Assembly (NCBI GenBank): GCA_937928195.1
Contig: CALEYZ010000132.1
Location: 1-18,920, forward strand
Length of the DNA: 18,920 nucleotides
Source: an uncultured Limnohabitans sp.
Lineage (GTDB): Bacteria; Pseudomonadota; Gammaproteobacteria; Burkholderiales; Burkholderiaceae_C
Direction: 5' to 3'
Part shown: positions 14,379 through 18,920 of the stretch, in pieces
How the letters are laid out: every line of letters begins with the position of its first letter
Position numbering within the stretch: position 1 is the stretch's first letter
Translations under genes and position numbers: made by a program
Notes under the pieces: model-generated
The model's database searches: none
Seen by the model: the letters and a program-made list of their open reading frames with translations, nothing else
Told to the model about the DNA's origin: nothing

Positions 14379-14406
14379 AGGGTAAGCTATTGATATTCCG
14401 AGTCAA
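14379..14406 (-). promoter_or_regulatory. Candidate sigma70 promoter for the metY unit
   Basis: On the minus strand TTGACT (complement of 14401-14406) is followed after 16 bases by TACCCT (complement of 14379-14384). The -35 is good and the -10 weak (three of six consensus bases). It lies in the 112-base gap between metY and the divergent CBS-domain gene. For the plus direction only a TATATT at 14417-14422 is seen, with no -35 at normal spacing. Confidence 0.35.
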
Positions 14407-14446
14407 GATTGTGGGCTATATTTAACGCTCAATAGGAGAACTCCCC

Positions 14447-14917
14447 ATGAAAGTCAGTGACATCCTTCGCGTTAAGGGTCATAGCCTGATCACCGTTACC
14501 CCCGATGAGAGTTTGGCCACGGCCATTGAAATCATGTCTGAAAAAGACATTGGCTCTTTGGTGGTCATGGAACACGGTGATTTGGTGGGCATGCTGACGT
14601 TTCGCGAAGTGATGCAGGCGCTGGCCAAAAACGGGGGGTCGCTTGGCAATGTCTCTGTGCGCAAAGCCATGGACGATGCGCCCATGACGTGCACCAGTGA
14701 AACCGAGATGGACGAGGTTCGCCGCATGATGCTGAACAATCATTCGCGCTACATGCCGGTCATGGACAAACGCATGCTGATGGGGGTGATTAGCTTCTAT
14801 GACGTGGCCAAAGCCGTTGTGGACAGTCAAAATTTTGAAAACAAAATGCTCAAGGCCTACATTCGCGATTGGCCAGAGCGAGATCAAATGGACGGCCCAG
14901 ACACGCCCGCCCTCTGA
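14447..14917 (+). CDS. Two-CBS-domain protein
   Basis: This 156-aa protein consists of a tandem CBS pair (Bateman module) at about residues 7-60 and 75-128, with nothing else attached. MKVSDILR, TVTPDESLATAIEIMSEKDI and GSLVVMEHGDLVGMLTFREV form the first unit, and VRKAMDDAPMTCTSETEMDE with YMPVMDKRMLMGVISFYDVA the second. Such modules bind adenine nucleotides (AMP, ATP, SAM) and act as energy or ligand sensors; the stand-alone protein's target is unknown. AGGAGA about eight bases before the ATG supports the start. It is the first gene of a plus-strand unit with aroC 14 bases downstream, so it may be a regulatory companion of that operon, although no direct link to chorismate synthesis is shown. 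Confidence 0.93.
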   Translation: MKVSDILRVKGHSLITVTPDESLATAIEIMSEKDIGSLVVMEHGDLVGMLTFREVMQALAKNGGSLGNVSVRKAMDDAPMTCTSETEMDEVRRMMLNNHSRYMPVMDKRMLMGVISFYDVAKAVVDSQNFENKMLKAYIRDWPERDQMDGPDTPAL

Positions 14918-14931
14918 GATAATGGCTGCCT

Positions 14932-16011
14932 ATGAGCGGTAATACCTTCGGCACCCTTTTTTCGGTCACCAACTTTGGTGAATCCCACGGCCCAGCCATC
15001 GGCTGTGTCATTGACGGATGCCCTCCCGGCATGCCGTTGTCTGAATCAGACATCCAGCCCGACCTCGATCGCAGGCGGCCTGGTACTTCCAAATTTGTCA
15101 CGCAACGCAACGAGCCCGACACGGTGCAAATCCTGTCGGGGGTTTATCAGGGCCTGACCACCGGCACCCCCATTGCGTTGCTGATTCAAAACACCGACCA
15201 GCGCAGCAAAGACTACGGCGACATTGTGCAAACTTTCCGCCCAGGTCACGCCGACTTTACCTACTGGCGCAAATACGGCCTGCGCGATCCACGCGGCGGT
15301 GGCCGATCTTCGGCCCGCCTCACGGCCCCCATGGTGGCCGCTGGCGCCGTGGCCAAAAAATGGTTGACCCTGCAATACGGCACCACCTTCAAAGGCTGCA
15401 TGACCCAAATTGGTGAAGTGCCCATTGGTTTTGAGAGTTGGGACCATGTTCACAACAACCCCTTCTTTGCGCCTGTGGCCGATGTCACTGCGCTTGAAGA
15501 CTACATGAACGCTTTGCGCAAGTCGGGCGACTCTTGCGGTGCGCGCTTGCGAGTGGTGGCACAAGGCATGCCGGTCGGCTTAGGCCAGCCTTTGTTTGAC
15601 AAACTCGATGCCGACATTGCTTACGCCATGATGGGCATCAATGCCGTCAAAGGTGTCGAGATCGGTGCCGGTTTTGCGTCTGTCACACAAAAGGGCAGCG
15701 AGCATGGCGATCCCATCACGCGCGATGGTTTTGTGGGCAACAACTCAGGTGGCGTGCTGGGCGGTATCAGCACAGGTCAAGACTTGGAAGTGGCCATTGC
15801 CGTCAAACCCACCAGCTCGATTCTCATTCCTCGTCCGTCCATTGACACGCAAGGTCAAGCGGTCGAAGTCTTGACCAAAGGCCGTCACGATCCTTGTGTT
15901 GGCATTCGTGCCACTCCCATTGCTGAAGCCATGTTGGCGTTGGTGGTGATCGAGCATGCCCTACAGCACCGCGCACAATGCGGTGATGTGGCGCCACCCG
16001 CACATCTGTAA
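14932..16011 (+). CDS. aroC: Chorismate synthase
   Basis: The 359-aa enzyme carries out the last step of the shikimate pathway, 5-enolpyruvylshikimate-3-phosphate to chorismate, using reduced FMN. Family signatures are GESHGPAIG near the N-terminus, RRRPG (about 47-51), RPGHADFTYWRKYGLRDPRGGGRSS (FMN and substrate binding, partly listed), GNNSGGVLGGISTGQ and the C-terminal RHDPCVGIRA. The length is equal to the bacterial norm (E. coli, 361 aa). It lacks a flavin-reductase domain, as expected for a monofunctional enzyme. No strong ribosome binding site is visible before the ATG at 14932. The CBS gene ends 14 bases upstream and an MFS gene starts 9 bases downstream. aroQ, for an earlier step of the same pathway, lies about 2 kb away on the other strand. 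Confidence 0.98.
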   Translation: MSGNTFGTLFSVTNFGESHGPAIGCVIDGCPPGMPLSESDIQPDLDRRRPGTSKFVTQRNEPDTVQILSGVYQGLTTGTPIALLIQNTDQRSKDYGDIVQTFRPGHADFTYWRKYGLRDPRGGGRSSARLTAPMVAAGAVAKKWLTLQYGTTFKGCMTQIGEVPIGFESWDHVHNNPFFAPVADVTALEDYMNALRKSGDSCGARLRVVAQGMPVGLGQPLFDKLDADIAYAMMGINAVKGVEIGAGFASVTQKGSEHGDPITRDGFVGNNSGGVLGGISTGQDLEVAIAVKPTSSILIPRPSIDTQGQAVEVLTKGRHDPCVGIRATPIAEAMLALVVIEHALQHRAQCGDVAPPAHL

Positions 16012-16020
16012 GGGGCCTTC

Positions 16021-17223
16021 ATGCCCAATGCTTCCGCGGCCAACCGCCGGCAATTGATTCCTTTTGCCGCGGTCTCTGCCAGTTATTTTGCCCACATCGG
16101 TTTTTTCAATCCCTACTTGCCCCTGTGGCTGAAAGAGCTGGGATTTGGTTTGTTCGCCATCAGCATTTTGACTTCGGTGCAAGCTGCAACGCGTTTGTTT
16201 GCACCCTATGGTTGGGGCTGGCTCAGTGACCACACGGGTGAGCGTGTGAAGTTGCTGCGCTACGGCGCCACCATGGCTTTGATTTGCGCCTGCATTTTGT
16301 TTTTCGACTTGGGGCCTGTGGGCTTAGGCTTGGTGCTGTTGTTGATGTTCACGCACACCAGTTCCATGATGCCCATGAGCGAGGCCGCCATGGCGCACTT
16401 GGTCAGTCAAGGCGGCGCATTCGATGCCAAGCGTTATGGCCGTGTGCGGCTTTGTGGCTCTTTGGGATTTTTGGTGACGGTGTTCATGGCGGGTGCTTGG
16501 TTTGAGCACTTTGGCATGAAACATTTTCCAGGTTGGACGGTGCTGAGTTTGGCCGCAGTCACCGCCAGCGTGTGGTGGTTGCCCGATTTGAAAGAGGCGG
16601 TGCCGACACACGAGGCCAAGCTCTCGGTGTGGCCTGTGCTCAAACAAAAACCGGTGATGTGGTTTTTCATCACGGCTTTTTTCCACGTACTGTCTCACAT
16701 CAGTGTCTATGTGTTTTTCTCTTTGTACCTCGATTCATTGGGCTACAACAAAGTCTGGATCGGCATGCTGTGGGCGGTGTCGGTCATTGTCGAAATTGTT
16801 TGGTTTTTCACGCAAGCCAAATGGATGCCCAAATTGCCACTGACCGGTTGGCTTGTGGTGTGTTCTGGGGCCATGACTTTGCGCATGGGCGTGACCGCGC
16901 AATGGGCCGATGTGCTGTGGGTCTTGTTGCTGGCGCAAACACTGCATGCCTTGACATTTGCGGCCAATCACACGGTATGCATCGCCTTGTTGTCACACCA
17001 TTTTCCAGCCCGTTTGCGCGGTCGGGGACAAGCTTTGTACACCGTGATTGCTTATGGTTTTCCTGGTGTGCTGGGCGGCTTGGTGGGCGGTTTGATGAGC
17101 GATCGTTTGGGTTTGCAAAGTGTTTATTGGGCGTCGATGTGCACAGCGGCGATGGCCACTTTTGCAGCTTACAAAGTGTGGCGTTTGCAACACCCTGCGC
17201 AAGCGCTTAAGCCGGCCGCATGA
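16021..17223 (+). CDS. MFS transporter (phenylpropionate-permease-like)
   Basis: This 400-aa integral membrane protein of the major facilitator superfamily has about 12 hydrophobic segments. PYLPLWLKELGF after the first helix and the loop GWGWLSDHTGERVKLL between helices 2 and 3 resemble the MFS_1-like/HcaT (3-phenylpropionate permease) and sugar-proton LacY-related group. A matching second-half loop, RGRGQALYTVIAYG with GGLMSDRLG, is present. A cytoplasmic loop at about 195-215 separates the halves. The substrate is not deducible. AAGGGG, overlapping the aroC stop, is a reasonable ribosome binding site five bases before the ATG. Its stop overlaps the next gene's start as ATGA, linking it to the alpha/beta hydrolase; uptake of an ester or amide plus hydrolysis is possible but speculative. 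Confidence 0.9.
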   Translation: MPNASAANRRQLIPFAAVSASYFAHIGFFNPYLPLWLKELGFGLFAISILTSVQAATRLFAPYGWGWLSDHTGERVKLLRYGATMALICACILFFDLGPVGLGLVLLLMFTHTSSMMPMSEAAMAHLVSQGGAFDAKRYGRVRLCGSLGFLVTVFMAGAWFEHFGMKHFPGWTVLSLAAVTASVWWLPDLKEAVPTHEAKLSVWPVLKQKPVMWFFITAFFHVLSHISVYVFFSLYLDSLGYNKVWIGMLWAVSVIVEIVWFFTQAKWMPKLPLTGWLVVCSGAMTLRMGVTAQWADVLWVLLLAQTLHALTFAANHTVCIALLSHHFPARLRGRGQALYTVIAYGFPGVLGGLVGGLMSDRLGLQSVYWASMCTAAMATFAAYKVWRLQHPAQALKPAA

Positions 17224-18125
17224 GTTTCAGTACCGCACCCATCGACATTGCGCCATTGGTGCTGTCGCACTTGCCATCCGATGCGGTGGCCGTGTTGCAG
17301 ACGGGACAACGATTGACCTTGCCAGGTTCCATGGTGTGGCATGCGTGGGGTCCTGAGGAGGGCCCTGTGGTGGTGTTGCTGCATGGCGGCAGTGGCAGTT
17401 GGATGCATTGGATTCGCAACATTGCCCCCATGGTGGCACAAGGCTTTCGTGTCTTGGCCGTCGATTTGCCGGGCTTTGGTGATTCCGCATCACCCACGCA
17501 AGGCGGTGATGTCGATGTGTTGATTGAACCCTTGCATGCGGCTTGGCAGTTGCTCAAGCGGCCCGGTGTTCAAAACAACTTCGTGGGTTTTTCATTCGGC
17601 GCCATGACGGCCGCACTGTGGCTGGCCGCCCATCCTGAAGATGCACAAGGTTTGGTGATGGTGGGCTCGCCTGGCTTAGGATTGACGGTGCCCGATCGGA
17701 TCCCATTGAAAGGCTGGCGCCATCTGCCCACCGAAGTCATGCAGGCTGAAGCCCATCGTCACAACTTGATGGCCTTGATGCTGCGTCATGAAGACAGCTT
17801 GGATGCGTTGGCCATGGCCGTGCACACAGCCAATGTCCAGCGTGACCGCATGCCGCGCCGTCGCCTTTCGTCGACGCCCATCGTGGTGGGCGCATTACCG
17901 CATATCCAATGCCCCTTGCATGTGATTTATGGCGAGTGGGATGCGCTCTACAAAGGACGATGGCCAGAAGTAGAAGCCATGTTCAGAAGCAAAACGCCTC
18001 AATTGGCCTCATGGCAACAGGTGCCAGACGCAGGTCACTGGGTGCAGTACGAACGTGCGGAGGCGTTTCAGCTGGCCTTGTTGGCTTGCACCGCCGACAC
18101 TGCGGCGCGCAATCCCAGCAAATAA
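17220..18125 (+). CDS. Alpha/beta-fold hydrolase
   Basis: The 301-aa protein is an alpha/beta hydrolase with HGGSGSWMHW as oxyanion loop, nucleophile Ser125 in GFSFGA, a probable acid Asp241 in YGEWDALY and His273 in DAGHWVQYE. A cap of about 80 residues lies between the nucleophile and the acid. The elbow is G-F-S-F-G rather than the commoner G-H/N-S-x-G. HGGSGSWMHWIRN and DLPGFGDS resemble MhpC/BphD-like C-C bond hydrolases and other esterases, but the substrate is unknown. The start overlaps the MFS stop (ATGA), so the two are coupled. The last 58 bases overlap the convergent aroQ gene; the overlapping part encodes a tail beyond the hydrolase fold (about residue 283 onward), so it may be a recent extension. 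Confidence 0.9.
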   Translation: MSFSTAPIDIAPLVLSHLPSDAVAVLQTGQRLTLPGSMVWHAWGPEEGPVVVLLHGGSGSWMHWIRNIAPMVAQGFRVLAVDLPGFGDSASPTQGGDVDVLIEPLHAAWQLLKRPGVQNNFVGFSFGAMTAALWLAAHPEDAQGLVMVGSPGLGLTVPDRIPLKGWRHLPTEVMQAEAHRHNLMALMLRHEDSLDALAMAVHTANVQRDRMPRRRLSSTPIVVGALPHIQCPLHVIYGEWDALYKGRWPEVEAMFRSKTPQLASWQQVPDAGHWVQYERAEAFQLALLACTADTAARNPSK

Positions 18126-18517
18126 CTGTCGACGCCAAAGCCGGCAATTTGGCCTTTGGCAATTTCACCAATCACGGAGTGGTGACGGAAGGCTTCTCGC
18201 GCATGGATGTTGGACATGTGCACTTCAATGATGGGGCACTTCAAAATGGCCAAGGCATCGCGAATGCCATAGCTGTAGTGAGTCCATGCGCCTGCATTGA
18301 TCATGACCGCGTCAACGCCATCGGCATGGGCTTGGTGGATTTTCTCCGCCATGGCACCTTCAAAATTGGTTTGAAAGCATTCCACTTGGGCGCCCAAAGT
18401 TTGGCCGAGTTGGGTCACTTGCGCATCGATTTCTGCCAAGGTGATGGTGCCGTATTGGGCGGGATCACGCTTGCCAAACATGTTCAAGTTGATGCCGTTC
18501 AAACACAAAATTTTCAT
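18068..18517 (-). CDS. aroQ: Type II 3-dehydroquinate dehydratase (AroQ)
   Basis: This 149-aa enzyme dehydrates 3-dehydroquinate to 3-dehydroshikimate in the shikimate pathway; type II enzymes form dodecamers. Catalytic and binding residues seen by comparison with the M. tuberculosis enzyme are Arg17, Tyr22, Asn74, His80, His100, Ser102 and Arg111. Some normally invariant surroundings differ: NGINLNMFGKRDP instead of NGPNLNLLGxREP, INAGAWTHYS instead of INPGAYTHTS, and NFEG instead of NHEG. This may therefore be a divergent paralogue, with a standard aroQ elsewhere on the chromosome. GAGG six bases before the ATG at 18517 supports the start. The 3' end overlaps the convergent alpha/beta hydrolase by 58 bases. 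The 57 bases upstream contain TTGACA but no clear -10. Confidence 0.92.
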   Translation of the reverse strand: MKILCLNGINLNMFGKRDPAQYGTITLAEIDAQVTQLGQTLGAQVECFQTNFEGAMAEKIHQAHADGVDAVMINAGAWTHYSYGIRDALAILKCPIIEVHMSNIHAREAFRHHSVIGEIAKGQIAGFGVDSYLLGLRAAVSAVQANKAS

Positions 18518-18574
18518 GGTCTTCCTCTGAGGTGGGGCGCTCTTAGATCCCTTGTCAAAACATGGAATCTGCGC

Positions 18575-18902
18575 TCAAGGTCCCGATTTTCCAATATTTG
18601 AGGCAATATCGCGCTTTTCACCCAAAAACTTTTTGCCATCTAACTGAATGTGGATTCTCTTTGCTAAAAATGCTGATAACAAAGCGCCTATAGCGACACC
18701 TACTACCTGCCAAGTAATCCAAGCATTCAAGGGCTTGCCCTCCTCAACCATTCCACCCAAGTAGTCGTTTGCATTAGTTGCTACTGGAGCGACATGCATT
18801 CCAATCCAAGCTACTAGGCGTGTTGTAAAGCCTGTAGCCCCGAGCCCATGACCAGTAACTACAAAGGTAGCCAATAGAACTATTCCCAGCAGAATTCCCG
18901 CT
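18575..18902 (-). pseudogene. Fragment of a YeeE/YedE-type membrane transporter, probably foreign or chimeric
   Basis: The frame, read leftward from the contig end, gives about 109 residues with two hydrophobic segments (AGILLGIVLLATFVVTGHGLG, and WQVVGVAIGALLSAFLAKRI) around a loop with NANDYLGG and PLNAW. This resembles the region preceding the second conserved cysteine motif of YeeE/YedE sulfur-transport proteins, which normally continue much further, so the TGA at 18575 truncates it. The 5' part is beyond the edge. By my count GC is 139/300 for 18601-18900 against 157/300 for 18121-18420. Codons ATA, CTA, GTA, GGA and AGA, rare in all other genes here, are frequent. Either the junction lies near 18575-18585 and is an assembly chimera, or it is a transferred remnant. 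The family call rests on memory of the pattern. Confidence 0.5.
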
Positions 18903-18920
18903 AGATCGGAAGAGCACACG
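18903..18920. other. Illumina TruSeq adapter read-through (not genomic)
   Basis: AGATCGGAAGAGCACACG is identical to the first 18 bases of the standard Illumina TruSeq read 1 3' adapter and sits exactly at the contig end. Its reverse complement translates to the well-known artefactual peptide VCSSDL at the start of the last frame. These bases should be trimmed. Confidence 0.97.

Noticed and set aside
1..18920. CRISPR arrays, tRNAs, rRNAs, insertion sequences, toxin-antitoxin or phage-defence genes
   Set aside because: I looked for direct-repeat arrays, tRNA-like cloverleaf ends, transposase motifs and known defence domains on both strands and saw none.

Overview
The window is about 18.9 kb of chromosomal-type sequence. 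It is tightly packed with housekeeping and metabolic genes and carries no tRNA, rRNA, CRISPR array, insertion sequence or phage gene that I can recognise. Protein sequences, gene types (RluA, DusC, DUF2069, YihY/BrkB, MetY, a CBS-domain gene next to aroC) and codon preference (GTG, TTG, GCC, GGC) suggest a betaproteobacterium of the order Burkholderiales, probably a freshwater Comamonadaceae member such as a Limnohabitans relative. The taxonomic guess is inference; no marker gene is present.

Layout. (A) 1-1104, minus strand: RluA pseudouridine synthase followed by an SDR oxidoreductase cut by the left edge. (B) 1209-2794, plus: a GNAT acetyltransferase and the tRNA dihydrouridine synthase DusC. 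(C) 3929-2791, minus: a NUDT19-like Nudix hydrolase translationally coupled to a single-domain Hpt protein, convergent with dusC. (D) 4054-4965, plus: an NAD-type (3R)-hydroxyacyl-CoA dehydrogenase of the MFE-2 type, with a dyad-symmetric candidate operator upstream. (E) 9612-4971, minus: six closely spaced genes, DUF2069 membrane protein, FAD-linked 2-hydroxyacid dehydrogenase, thyA, folA, DUF4337 membrane protein and xthA. thyA and folA form the dTMP/tetrahydrofolate cycle and overlap by one base. (F) 9598-10857, plus: a YihY/BrkB membrane protein whose 5' end abuts or overlaps the start of unit E. (G) 14334-10860, minus: metY, an alpha/beta hydrolase and a cytochrome P450, each joined to the next by an ATGA overlap. 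(H) 14447-18125, plus: a two-CBS-domain protein, chorismate synthase aroC, an MFS transporter and a second alpha/beta hydrolase. (I) 18517-18068, minus: a type II 3-dehydroquinate dehydratase (aroQ) whose 3' end overlaps unit H by 58 bases. aroC and aroQ are both shikimate-pathway genes.

The right end is not clean. Positions 18903-18920 match the start of the standard Illumina TruSeq adapter, so they are not genomic. The preceding ~325 bases encode a fragment of a YeeE/YedE-type membrane protein with lower GC and very different codon use, and look like a chimeric join or sequence from another organism.

I do not see an undescribed biological system. The points most worth a second look are the contaminated contig end, the coupled metY-hydrolase-P450 unit with a palindrome in its leader, the head-to-head 5' overlap at 9598-9612, and the Nudix-Hpt pair. 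Most gaps between genes are under 125 bases and none exceeds 300.
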